NCBI RefSeq assembly: GCF_947172395.1
Contig: NC_069105.1
Coordinates: 10,623,971 to 10,687,970, forward strand
From: Bicyclus anynana
Taxonomy: Eukaryota > Arthropoda > Insecta > Lepidoptera > Nymphalidae
Direction: 5' to 3'
Length of the DNA: 64,000 nt
The first letter of the stretch is position 1; the number at the start of each line of letters is the position of its first letter. The notes below the pieces were generated by a model that saw only the letters and a list, made by a program, of their open reading frames with translations, made no database searches and was not told the DNA's origin. Both the position numbers and the translations under genes were made by a program. Positions 54,151-64,000 of this stretch are shown piece by piece.

Positions 54151-55735
54151 TTTGAATATTTATTTTTTCATGGTCACCCTACTGAACAAGTACAATAACG
54201 CCGTGAAAATTATGTCGTATCGCAGACGATTACAAAAATAACGCCAATCACATGTGGGACGTGTCTCTGATCACGAGCGGATTAGTGATGTGACCGTTTG
54301 GGACGATTTGCGACCATCTTGCCAATTCTGCACTCCTAGTACGAGTTCCCGATATCGAAGGGGGAAATTGAGTGCTTAGGGTAAATCGAGAAATTCTTTA
54401 ATTATGAAAAATGTAAACTAGTTTAACTAACTTGGTAAGCGCTGGATAGCTTAATTACAAATGTATTTGTCATTTAACATATAATAAGAAACTCATAAAA
54501 GTAATGTATAGATTAGTGTGTGTAAACCAATACTTATGAATTATGATGAAATCAGACCCAACTGGAGCAAATATTCTGAAACATATTACTATGGTAACTA
54601 ACCTATTCATTTTATATATCATACCATATTTACTGTTTAAATTTAGTTTCTGAATAATATATTGAACTTGTTTAAAATATTTCTGTAAAAACAACATTCT
54701 TTTTTAAAATGCAATTAAAAATGCTGCTTCGATATTTCATTCAACAGATTATCCGTTTAACGTAAAACTTACACTAAAAATGGGATACAACTTAGCAACA
54801 AACTGTAAACTAAATTGATTACAAACTCAATTATTATCTTAATCATACAGTTTTGGTTCAAAATCGTTGGAGTTAGTTTAATTAAGCAACAGCAGCTTTA
54901 AATGTTTATTCGATAATATAGCGTCTTAATAAAATGTACTATAACAAACTTTCGCGTTTAAAATATTAGTAGGATAACATGCTAAGTTAAGTTCATTGAT
55001 GTGAAAGATATATCTATATCCGCACGTAAAACCGATTTCTGGCGTGGCGACGCATGCCGTGGCGACGCTTCGCCACGATATATGATGGTAAAAATAAATA
55101 GTCTATATGCCATGCGGATTTGAAATAAATTCGTAATTTTTTATATTTAATGAAAATAAATCTTTATTCAATAAATAGTCATCGTTATCTGGAAAAAAAA
55201 TCGTAATATTTTATTTTATCATTATGACATATTTAGTTCCTATCACAATTTGTTCTTTTCTGCATATTACTTTAACAAACCGATGTTTCACATCTGCCAG
55301 GAATCGCGTGACGGCTCACTTTTTTTCTTTCATGTTTGACTCTCGATAGTCGATAACGACAATACTATACGATTTCATACTAGGGCACTGTTATATGTGA
55401 TTGTGATCGATCTTTTGTAACTGACTCCGGCGCGTGATTTCTTTTCACTTTATTAAATTTCATGTTATTACCCACGCGAAACTTGGAAGGTATATGAGGC
55501 AAGAAATTGTTACCTACTTAAAAATATTGATTGGCTTGTCATACGTTTCAATTTTGTTTTAATGTTTTCTAATAACTTCTACTATTTAAATTAATGATAT
55601 AGAAGGTTTCGGATCATTAGGTCCTGGGTTTGGGTTTGAGGTAAGTTATTCTTTCTTCCAAGAAATTCTTAGTAAAAATTCTCAGCCCAGATTTGGGTAG
55701 TTGATGCTGTTACATTTTCGTGCTTATAAATTATG
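54151..55735. other. Gene-free stretch
   Basis: AT-rich with no exon. 55035-55075 has a short repeated GTGGCGACGC word. 55605-55735 looks like a SINE-E relative of 27750-27990. Confidence 0.45.
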
Positions 55736-55737
55736 TA

Positions 55738-56214
55738 CAGTAAAAGCTTATTATTCGCAGGGGATACGTTCTCTAAATGTGTCGCGAATACAGAAACCGT
55801 GAATATAGAATGGTATTTTATATGGGATTATAAGGGATACGTTCTTGGGTGACAAAATAAATAACAAATGTATAAAGAAAAAACATTTAATTGAAGTTCT
55901 TGATTAATTATTATTATCTTCAGTCTTAGACAATGGTTTGAAGAACTTTGAATTTTTTTCTTGCTTGACATTTTTTAAAAGCTTTCTTTTCAGAGTGATT
56001 TTAAACAGTGGCATTCTTAAACCATCCATTCACAATTTCGGTAATACGTATTTGCAAGTTAAAGTTTAAATTTGCAGATTTTACGTCAGTTTCGTCAGTC
56101 AGAACCGCGAATAACGAAATATTTAGCCGCGAATATAGGAATTGGGACGCAATGTTTTAATCCGTGAATAGTGAAAACGTGAATAAAGGAGGCGTGAATA
56201 AGGAGATTTTACTG
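55738..56214. mobile_element. pogo/Tigger-like non-autonomous element (477 bp)
   Basis: Ends CAGTAAAAGCTTATTATTCGC and, as complement, CAGTAAAATCTCCTTATTCA, each flanked by TA (55736-55737; 56215-56216). CAGTA starts and TA duplication are the pogo/Tigger hallmark of the Tc1-mariner superfamily. Internal repeats of GTGAATA/GCGAATA words, no transposase frame. Confidence 0.8.
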
Positions 56215-56365
56215 TACTTATAATTCTTCTGATAGAGTAATAGCTACAGATTCATACAGTATCACCGTGAGCCCACCAACTCGCATTTGAACGGCATTGT
56301 GTATAAGCTCTAAATACCCTTTTCCAATAAATGGTACTCTAGTAGGCTGTTCAAAAAAGCTGCTT

Positions 56366-56567
56366 ATCTATACTAATATTATAAAGCTGAAGAGTTTGTT
56401 TGTTTGTTTGATTGAACGCGCTAATCTCAGGAACTACTGGTCTGATTTGAAAAATTCTTTCAGTGTTAGATAGCCCATTTATCGAGGAAGGCTATAGGCT
56501 ATATTTTATCCCCATATTCTTTCAGGAACGGGAACCACGCCGGTGAAACCGCGCGGCGTCAGCTAGT
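56366..56567 (+). mobile_element. Helitron-like Lep1-type element, full length
   Basis: ATCTATACTAATATTATAAAG to GCGCGGCGTCAGCTAGT, 202 bases, the cleanest copy and the reference for the others. No coding capacity. Confidence 0.9.
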
Positions 56568-57185
56568 AAAAAATATAATGTTCATGATAGGCTCTGATGT
56601 TAAGTTCGATGATTGTCCGATGTTTATCCGATGTTTGTCCGATGTGTATCAGCTGTCTTCGGTGGCCCACTGTACGGCAGACCCCAAACACGAGCTGTTA
56701 CAATGATCCCACGATCACAGTCACGCCACCCGTAGCTGGCTGTTAATAAACACAGCCTTCTAAACGCTTTACAGGTAATTTGCTTGAACAAATTATATAC
56801 TCACCGTCTAAGGTAAGAGCGATTAGCGATTTAAAATCCTTTTTAATCCAACTAACTGGTATATCTCGTGGTTAGCATATGAGGCTTGGGGTCGATGAAA
56901 TATCAAGTTTTCGGGTTATGAAATACTTTTAAACGCTGCACAGTTAATGTTCTTAAACAATTTATTTCAACAAGTTACAAGACAAGAGCGACTAGCGATT
57001 TGAGACCATTTTTAATAATCTATCTGATCAATTTTGTGGTTACACTATGTTGTGTGACCACGGATTACGTGGTCCAGAGTTAGAGTTGTGAGTAGTGCTA
57101 AAGGTTGAGCTTTTATTTCTTCAAAGAAATTTATAGTTAAATTTCTTTGTCCATCCAGTGCAGTGGGGCGTGATCTGGAATAGCA
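56568..57185. other. Non-coding stretch, no gene seen
   Basis: 'GATGTTTGTCCGATG' words repeat near 56620-56648. 56815-56870 and 56985-57040 share 'AGAGCGA(C/T)TAGCGATTT', a diverged duplication. Confidence 0.5.
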
Positions 57186-57189
57186 GATA

Positions 57190-57715
57190 CATAGTTTACC
57201 GTGTAATATTCCGCTACCGTTGGCGCTCATGCCTTGCCCTGTGCTAGGAAAGCATGCACAGGCGCAGCGGGACGCGATCTGACAGTAACAATACGGTTGA
57301 CCTTCGGATTGATACATAGATCATCGGATATTACACCGCTTCCGCTACCGCTGGTGCTCATGCCTTGTCCGGTGCTAGGCAAGGATGCGCGGGCGCAGCG
57401 GGGCGCGATCTGACAGTAACAGACACACGGTTAACCTTTGGATTGATACATAGATCATTGGATATTACACCGCTACCGCTACCGCTGGCGCTTATGCCTT
57501 GTCCGGTCCTAGGCAAGGATGCGCGGGCGCAACGGGGCGCGATCTGACAGTAACAATACGGTTGACCTTCGGATTGAGATATAGATCATCGGATGTTACA
57601 CTACTACCGCTACCGCTGGCGCTTATGCCTTATCCGGTGCTAGGCAAGGATGCGCGGGCGCAGCGGGGCGCGATCTGACAGTAACAGACACACGGTTAAC
57701 CTTTGGATTGAGACG
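57190..57715. repeat. Four-copy GC-rich tandem repeat, 131-134 bp
   Basis: GCCTTG-anchored units start at 57231, 57362, 57496 and 57627. Core 'GGATGCGCGGGCGCAGCGGG', 'GCGATCTGACAGTAAC'. Copies 1 and 3 share 'AATACGGTTGACCTTCGG' while copies 2 and 4 share 'GACACACGGTTAACCTTTGG', indicating duplication of a 265-bp dimer. Confidence 0.92.
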
Positions 57716-57922
57716 TGAACCGCCGTATAATAGGCGCGGAGATATTGTGATAGACAATGTATTATGTTAATTGACTGCTGTAATTCGCTATGGGGATTAC
57801 GAATATATTTATATGCACTCTATTATAAGCGCTTTGAAACTATCTGGATTCTCTAACTGACAATCTACTATGTCATGTCATGTAGATCATTAAAAGAACC
57901 AATGTCACCGATATTATTTTTG

Positions 57923-58253
57923 ACGGCCTCCGCGGCGCAGTGGTATGCGCGGTGAATTTACAAGACGGAGGTCCTGGGTTCGATCCCCGGCTGGGCAGAT
58001 TGAGATTTTCTTAATTTGTCCAGGTCTGGCTGGTGGGAGGCTTCGGCCGTGGCTAGTTACCACCCTACCGGCAAAGACGTACCGCCAAGCGATTTAGCGT
58101 TCCGGTACGATGCCGTGTAGAAACCGAAAGGGGTGTGGATTTTCATCCTCCTCCTAACAAGTTAGTCCGCTTCCACCTTAGACTGCATCATCACTTACCA
58201 TCAGGTGAGATTGTAGTCAAGGGCTAACTTGTAAGTAATAAAAAAAAAAAAAA
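57923..58253 (+). mobile_element. SINE-A, full length
   Basis: The most intact copy: 'GACGGCCTCCGCGGCGCAG' through 'CACTTACCATCAGGTGAG' to poly-A at 58240-58253. Confidence 0.9.
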
Positions 58254-58370
58254 AATTATTAGTTAGTTTTTACAGTAATAGATTGCGCTAAACGGACCAA
58301 ATAAAAAATAAAGTTTAAAACTATAAGTACTACGTAAAAAAGTGGTCAAAAAAGGACGAAACAAGAAAAT

Positions 58371-58410
58371 CTATACTAATATTATAAAGCTGAAGAGTTT
58401 GTTTGTTTGA
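58371..58410 (+). mobile_element. Helitron-like 5' end fragment
   Basis: 'CTATACTAATATTATAAAGC', 'TGAAGAGTTTGTTTG' and then interrupted by a foldback element. Confidence 0.75.
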
Positions 58411-58571
58411 CGTGTCGTATCGTGACGCGTCAAAACAGAATCGGTATCATACATATTTTATGCTAACGTTTACACTTATGTGTTGTGACATGTCGTGGTG
58501 GCTTCTGATGTGTCGCATACAAAATGTATGAAACCGATTCTGTTCTGATGCGTCACACGACACGTCAGACA
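58406..58571. mobile_element. 166-bp foldback element
   Basis: Left arm TTTGACGTGTCGTATCGTG... and right arm complement TGTCTGACGTGTCGTGTGAC... pair over nearly 60 bases (AACAGAATCGGT, CATACAT). Inserted next to the Helitron fragment. Confidence 0.85.
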
Positions 58572-58631
58572 AATGTAAATCCGCCTTTACACGCTCAACA
58601 CAACTAAAAGTGACTTCTTAGTCCAGTAAAC

Positions 58632-59190
58632 ATCATCATTAACCCATATTCGGCTCACTGTTGAACACGAGTCTCCTCTCAGAATGAGATTGGTTAGGGC
58701 AATAGTGCACCAAGTAGAGAATCAAGAAAATTCTCAGTTATGCAGGTTTACTCACGATGTTTTTCCTTAACAGTTGGAGACGGCCTCCGTGGCGCAGTGG
58801 TATGCGCGGTGGATTTACAAATTGGAGTTCGATTCCCGGCTGGGCAGATTGAGATTTTCTTAATTGGTCCAGGTCTGGCTAGTGGGAGGCTTCGGCCGTG
58901 GCTAGTTACCACCCTACCGGCAAAGACGTACCGCCAAGCGATTTAGCGTTCCGGTACGATGCCGTGTAGAAAAAGAAAGTGTGGATTTACATCCTCCTCC
59001 TAACCAGTTAGCCCGCTTCCATCTAAGACTACATCATCACTTACCATCAGGTGAGATTGTAGTCAAGGGCTAACTTGTAAAGAATAAAAAAAAGACACGT
59101 GTTAAATAAGTTCTCAAAATGCACCTAACACGTGATCTACACCCTCCGAATTAAAGGCAGAGGTCGTATCCACTGGGCTATCACGGCTTC
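58632..59190 (-). mobile_element. SINE-B split by a SINE-A
   Basis: Minus-strand SINE-B: the 3' part is 58632-58778 and the head part 59091-59190, rejoining at 'GTTGGAGA' / 'GACACGTG'. The interrupting sequence is a plus-strand SINE-A. Confidence 0.88.
58779..59090 (+). mobile_element. SINE-A nested in SINE-B
   Basis: Head 'GGCCTCCGTGGCGCAGTGG' to 'GGGCTAACTTGTAAAG' and A tail. A short GAGA/GACA match may be the target duplication. Its head has a deletion at the B box ('GGAGTTCGATTCCC'). Confidence 0.88.
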
Positions 59191-59543
59191 TGTCCAGTAA
59201 TCACTAAATATTTAATTATATTCAAACTATTTGGGAACAGGTGTGTTTTTCGGCGATACATCTGTTCCACACTTGATATCCGTGGTTAGTAGTTACCCAT
59301 AAAACTAATAGAGGTTTTGTAATTCTAATACCTACATACATGATTGTAAAATAACTTTTTATGAACTTAATTTCAAATTCAAATTTTGTTTATTCAAGGG
59401 CCGTAATTTCTTTTTGAAGAGGCTAGTTGACACTTTTTTTACACGATCACAAGTTGATCATTATCGTTTAAATAGATTGAAAAAAAATATCATATTTTTT
59501 TGAAAAACTTGAAAATTTCAATTTTCAAATATTTAATTGACAA

Positions 59544-59740
59544 CTAGCTGACGCCGCGTGGTTTCTCTCGCGTGATTTTCGTTGCCGTAGGAATATGGGG
59601 ATAATATATAGCCTATAGCCTTCCCCAATTAATGGGCTATTTAACACTGAAATAATTTTTCAAATCGTACCAGTAGTTCCTGAGATAAGCGCGTTCAATC
59701 AAACAAACAAACTCTTCAGCGTTATAATATTAGTATAGAT
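59544..59740 (-). mobile_element. Helitron-like Lep1-type element
   Basis: CTAGCTGACGCCGCGTGG to TAATATTAGTATAGAT. Full length. Confidence 0.87.
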
Positions 59741-60080
59741 ATCAGCCAAAACGCTGTCGGCCATGATAGTCTAGATGTCAACTGTTACACTAGCGGTCAA
59801 CCGCGACTTCGTCCGCGTAAAAATCGATCTAAACTTTCAACCCCTATTTCACCCCTTCTTTTTATATATTCACGTGTTTTATAGTAGGTATGTATAGTAA
59901 ATAGTCCTCTAATCATTTTCCAAATATGTAAATCAAAACATTAACAATTTATTTAAAAAAAATTCAACCCCTTTTTAACATCTTAGAGATAGTTTTGAAA
60001 AATTTTGAATTACATTTTTAATACTTTTCTGGCACTATACATAACAATTTTTACAAATTGAACTTGAAAAGTGACGGACT
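59741..60080. other. Dispersed-repeat remnant and AT-rich DNA
   Basis: 59793-59870 ('AACCGCGACTTCGTCCGCG', 'CAACCCCTATTTCACCCC') is a sequence type often repeated in moth genomes. Class not determined. Confidence 0.5.
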
Positions 60081-60089
60081 TTACATACA

Positions 60090-60302
60090 AACTTTCGGTT
60101 TCTACACGACATCGTAATAGAACGCTAAATCGCTTGTCGGTACGTCTTTGTCGTTAGGGTGGTAACTAGCCACGGCCAAAGCCTCCCACGAGCCAGACCT
60201 GGACCAATTAAGAAAACCTCAATCGGCCCAGCTAGGGATCAAACCAAGGACCTCCATCTTGTAAACCCACCGCGCACACCACTGCGCCACGGAGGCCGTC
60301 AA
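60090..60302 (-). mobile_element. SINE-A, 3' truncated
   Basis: 'TTTCGGTTTCTACACGAC' to 'CACTGCGCCACGGAGGCCG'. Lacks the 3' part. Confidence 0.85.
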
Positions 60303-60803
60303 AAAAAATTTACTTTACTAGGCCTACATATTTTTTTTATTCCGATTACATAATTAAACTCAATTTGAGTGGACTCTTTCACTTTTGCACAAACGGGTAT
60401 CAAAATATAAATCAAATTTTCCTTGTTTCGAGCACAAACGTGTTTTGTATCGAGCCGCGAGAATAAAAGTTGATCTCAAAAATGCATGACCCAAATAATT
60501 AGAGCCGCCTCACATATAAATCATCTTTTGAAAAATATTTACGAGCCAACGCAATCGGGTGGCCTTTTTGTATTTATTTCCAATGAATTACGTAAGCTAA
60601 GCTATAGATATTCGTTGTACCTATTATTCAATTACTTTTTTTTTTAAAGTTTGTTAGATCGTAACTAAAACTGTGTACGTAAACAAAGAACCAATCCATT
60701 TAATTTGCTTCCAAAGGATATATACATAATAAAGATTTCATATTGACGTTTATTCAAAATCTTGTTGGAATTATATAATATAGTTTTTGTAAAAGGAGGA
60801 GAG

Positions 60804-61080
60804 TTTGGCTAATGAAAGTAGAGACTGAAATCACTCGCCAAATTAAAAAAAAATCGGAGTAAATTCTGAAAATTATAGTGTAGTGTGTGAAAATTATATT
60901 GGATTATCTGAGTTTAATAAGTATTAAAATCACATATATAAATAAGTATTTATAGCTAGTAATATATTCACAAACAAATAAATAATATAAACAAATTATG
61001 AAAACACATGTTTTTTTTTATTTGATTAACTGATTTTTCAAAATTGGCAAGCGATTTCAGTCTCCATTTTCATTAGCTAG
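60804..61080. mobile_element. 277-bp TIR element (about 40-bp arms)
   Basis: Left arm TTTGGCTAATGAAAGTAGAG...TCACTCGCC and right arm complement TAGCTAATGAAAATGGAGAC...CGCTTGCC. A half copy is at 29788-29828 in the zinc-finger gene ('TTTGACTAATGACAGAG', 'AGTCACCCGGCAAATTT'). Interior AT-rich, no frame. Confidence 0.82.
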
Positions 61081-61573
61081 AATCTATTAATAAATTATTA
61101 TTTTTAGGTATATGACGATAATGAATACAGTGTACGCCACAGTTTTTAACTTAACAATGGATTGTTCAAAACATTTTATAGCAAGCGCTTCGCTTCATAC
61201 CGGACGACTAGCTCACCGTCAGCAGGTGGTGTTAATTTAAAGCTTACAGCGTTACTTATAAATAAGCACATAAAACAGTTTGTGGTTAAACATTATATGG
61301 CATTACTTTTAACGGTAAAGTTTATTTAACTGCGCATTCGCGAGATTTATACGCTAAGAATTAGACAGGAAATTGATTCGCCCGAGGCGTTATTATGACT
61401 TTCGATTATATTATATTAGTTACATATACTATTAAGATATTAGATGAAAATTAGCAATTTGTATGATATACGATGTATCGTTTATCAATATTGTCAGTAC
61501 GCAATTTATATTTTTTTAATGGTTGCCCAAATGAAAGCTAGAGATAAATTATTAGGTACTAGCATAGTAGCCG
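61081..61573. other. Non-coding stretch, no gene seen
   Basis: Nothing recognised. Confidence 0.45.
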
Positions 61574-61781
61574 TAAGAAATTAAATATCACGTGTCTACG
61601 TGTCTCTAACGGTGAAGGAAAAACATCGTGAGGAAACCTGCATACCAAAGAATTTTCGTAAATCTCTATGTATGTGAAGTCTGCCAATCCGCTTTGGGCC
61701 AGCGTTATGGACTAGTGGCCTAACCTCTCTCACTCTGAGAGGAGACTCGAGCTCAGCAGTGAGCCTATTATGGGTTGATCA
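61574..61781 (+). mobile_element. SINE-B, head truncated
   Basis: 'AAGAAATTAAATATCACGTG' with a tandem ACGTGTCT duplication, 'ATCGTGAGGAAACCTGC', 'CAGCAGTGAGCCTATTATGG'. Confidence 0.85.
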
Positions 61782-62565
61782 AATCAAAAAAATAGTAGCC
61801 GCTCCCGTGTATGGGGATAGAAAAGGGGATAAAGGTGCGTATGATGCTCACAAATAACGTGGATTTTTGTTGTAAAAGACTTTTGAAAATCTGTTTAGTA
61901 GATCAAGATACAACCCTACCCCTCACAATACCACAAAGTTTATTTATTTACATAATATTCGTATAGATTTACTAGTTATTGACCGTGGTTGTCTCTAGGA
62001 GAATTTTTTCAATCAATCGAGAACACATTTGCTGAGTGATGAGTGTTGTGTCTGTTAGTGTGAAGATGTGTGTAAGATAAAAAATTTGAAACAATCCGAT
62101 TGTCAATAAGTAACCGGGATGTACGGGCGACAGATTTGCGAGCGACCGACGGAACACTATCGCATATTTCTTTCATTGCGGGATTTGCATACAACGCGTA
62201 CAATTGTAGACCTTACAATAAATAGAACTGTACATTATATAATGAATATTTTTAGTAAAGAAAAGCCTTTAAATGATCTAAACTTATATTACAGAGAATT
62301 ATAATTTGTGATGTTGTAGGGGGTAATCTCTATCTCAATTATCTCTATTAATCTCTGGTACTACACGCGTGCAACCATATCGAAACAACGAGTATGTTAT
62401 CATATAAAAATGTCTTCTTCGTAAAATATTTAGTTTATATGTAATATTTTTACACTGTATTTTATTTTTTTCGCTATTTAAACTAAAATGAATAATTAAA
62501 AAATAAAAACGTCTTCATGGACCATTATTGTATTAATTTAATGCTGAAAAGACACGCTTTCAGTG
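61782..62565. other. Non-coding stretch, no gene seen
   Basis: Frames around 61972-62304 on both strands have no domain or splice context. Confidence 0.45.
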
Positions 62566-62569
62566 TGCG

Positions 62570-62747
62570 CCTAGTGGGAGTTTTCAATATTTTCATACTG
62601 TTACTATCTCGTTGACGTAAACGCAAACGCAAATTTATATGGAACTAAAAAAGTTGTGCAGTAGTGCCACTAGATGGCACTGTTTCAATTCCTTAGAAAT
62701 TCGCGTTTACGTTAACGTGATAGTAACAGTATCAAACTGCCACTAGG
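62570..62747. mobile_element. 178-bp foldback element
   Basis: Left 'CCTAGTGGGAGTTTTC', 'ATACTGTTACTATCTCGTTG'; right complement 'CCTAGTGGCAGTTTG', 'ATACTGTTACTATCACGTTA'. The centre TGCCACTAGATGGCA is itself palindromic. Confidence 0.82.
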
Positions 62748-62876
62748 CCCTCTGATGGTGTATGATTCAGGTAGAATGTTTTTTGTTTCTCGAGAAAAAT
62801 TACATTTTTTCGCGCTTGCATATTGAGTCAATTTGGTTGCTCGCGAGTGCATAATGATATTTTAAACTAGCAGACG

Positions 62877-63048
62877 CCGGGCGGCTTCACCCGCGTAGTT
62901 CTCGTTCCCGTAGGAAAACGGGAATAATGTATAACCTATAGCACTCGGGGATAGTATTGCTTCCCAACATTGAAAGCATTTTTCAAAGCCTTATTCAATG
63001 CACACAAACAAACAATTAAATTTTTCCTATTTATAATATTAGTCTGCA
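62877..63048 (-). mobile_element. Helitron-like variant, internally deleted
   Basis: CTAGCAGACGCCGGGCGG, 'GTTCCCGTAGGAAAACGGG', 'TATAGCACTCGGGGATAG', then a deletion to 'ACAAACAAACAATTAAA' and TATAATATTAGTC. Confidence 0.72.
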
Positions 63049-63097
63049 TAAGTTACAGTCAACCTTGGACACAATTATTTATTTCGTCGTCGTCGTC

Positions 63098-63240
63098 ATC
63101 AACCCATATTCGGCTCACTGCTGAGCTCGAGTCTCCTCTCAGTCTCAATGAGAAGGGTAAGGCCAATAGTCCACCACGCTGGCCCAATGCGAATTGGCAG
63201 ACTTCACACACGCAGAGAAGTAAGATAATATAGAGAATTA
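63098..63240 (-). mobile_element. SINE-B 3' part
   Basis: 'AACCCATATTCGGCTCACTG', 'GGCCAATAGTCCACCACGC', 'TTGGCAGACTTCACACACGC'. The head half is missing. Preceded by (GTC)n at 63087-63098. Confidence 0.85.
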
Positions 63241-63682
63241 AGATTTAGAATATTTTTAACAAATATGCATATAAGTGTGCCAATTCTAAACGTTCTTAAG
63301 CATTATATTTGCTGATTGAGGTGGTGGGCACACAACAGAGGTGTCATAAATTTGACTTGTTATCGGTTGAGGTGCGATTTATCGATGATAAAGCCAATAC
63401 GAAGCTCTGCTTGCCTAATGAGGAAGATTTAAGATGTTTGCTGATATGTTTAACGTATGTTTACCTTGTTGCTCCGTCGGTTTAGTGGTTAACCTGTTGG
63501 ATATAGAACATGAGGTCCAAGGTTCAAGTCCAAGGTCCTCCATCTCCACCACTCTCCTCGTCAATCTAAGTCAGACAAAACAGTAAAGGGGAGTTAGTGT
63601 AAGCGTTAACATTAACTTAACATATTTTTATTCATTTTATTTCCTTGATTCATCAGTTTACGTCAGTTTACCACCCTAGAGA
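63241..63682. other. Non-coding stretch with tRNA-like SINE words
   Basis: 63472-63550 ('TCGGTTTAGTGGTTAACC', 'CCAAGGTTCAAGTCC') is a possible tRNA-derived SINE head. No gene. Confidence 0.45.
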
Positions 63683-64000
63683 TCATCATCATCATATCAG
63701 CCAATGGACGTCCACTGCAGGACATGGGCCTTTTGTAGGGACTTCCAAACATCACGATACTATGAGCCGCCTGCATCCAGCGAATCCCTGCGACTCGCTT
63801 GATGTCGTCAGTCCACCTAGTGGGGGATCTACCAACACTACGCTTTGTAGTGCGGGGTTGCCATTCCAGCACTTTGGAACCGCAACGTCCATCGGCTCTT
63901 CGAACTATGTGCCCCGCTCATTGCCACTTCAGCTTCGCGACTCGTTGAGCTATGTCGGTGACTTGGCTCTTCTGCGGATCTCCTCATTTTTGATTCGATC
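63683..64000 (-). pseudogene. RTE-like 3' end, cut by window edge
   Basis: Minus-strand RTE ORF2 C-terminus with (ATG)n tail at 63684-63695. Reads 'KRSVGRSPTRWTDDIKRVAG' and upstream AQRVAKLKWQ-type sequence to the right edge. Shows frameshifts near 63770. Confidence 0.85.

Overview
This looks like nuclear DNA of a moth or butterfly (Lepidoptera). It is AT-rich, has spliceosomal introns, and carries a typical lepidopteran repeat set: short Helitron-like Lep1-type elements, at least four kinds of tRNA-derived SINE, many 3' ends of RTE-like and Jockey/CR1-like non-LTR retrotransposons, elements bounded by AACCGACTTC/GAAGTCGGTT, and numerous foldback elements. I see no bacterial genes, rRNA, CRISPR or functional tRNA gene. 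The tRNA-like heads all belong to SINEs.

The one clear host gene is on the minus strand between 43445 and 28486. It encodes a C2H2 zinc-finger protein. I assembled twelve exons by hand. Each has AG and GT borders, and every exon joins the next in matching phase. Together they give about 562 codons with five consecutive fingers (finger coordinates count from the first residue of the 43445 exon), a proline/basic linker and an acidic-hydrophobic C-terminal half. The 5' end is not found. A further candidate exon lies at 51111-51257. A SINE has inserted exactly at the apparent stop codon, with a perfect 11-bp target duplication that spans the stop.

Layout: 1-1900 is a six-unit degenerate tandem array. 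1900-28160 is gene-poor and full of SINE, LINE and Helitron fragments, with two isolated CpG-rich stretches (7735-7880 and 10490-10830). 28160-43450 is the zinc-finger gene, with transposons in nearly every larger intron. The most notable is a decayed piggyBac element (38867-41014) lying inside another inverted-repeat element. Just upstream of the 43445 exon is a 169-bp TTAA-type mini-element with three identical palindromes. 43640-64000 is again repeat-dominated: a pogo-like TA-flanked element (55738-56214), a four-copy GC-rich tandem repeat (57190-57715), nested SINEs (58632-59190) and several foldbacks.

All calls are manual reading. Exon borders follow GT-AG rules and frame continuity, without transcript support. 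Repeat borders are usually good to about 5-20 bases.
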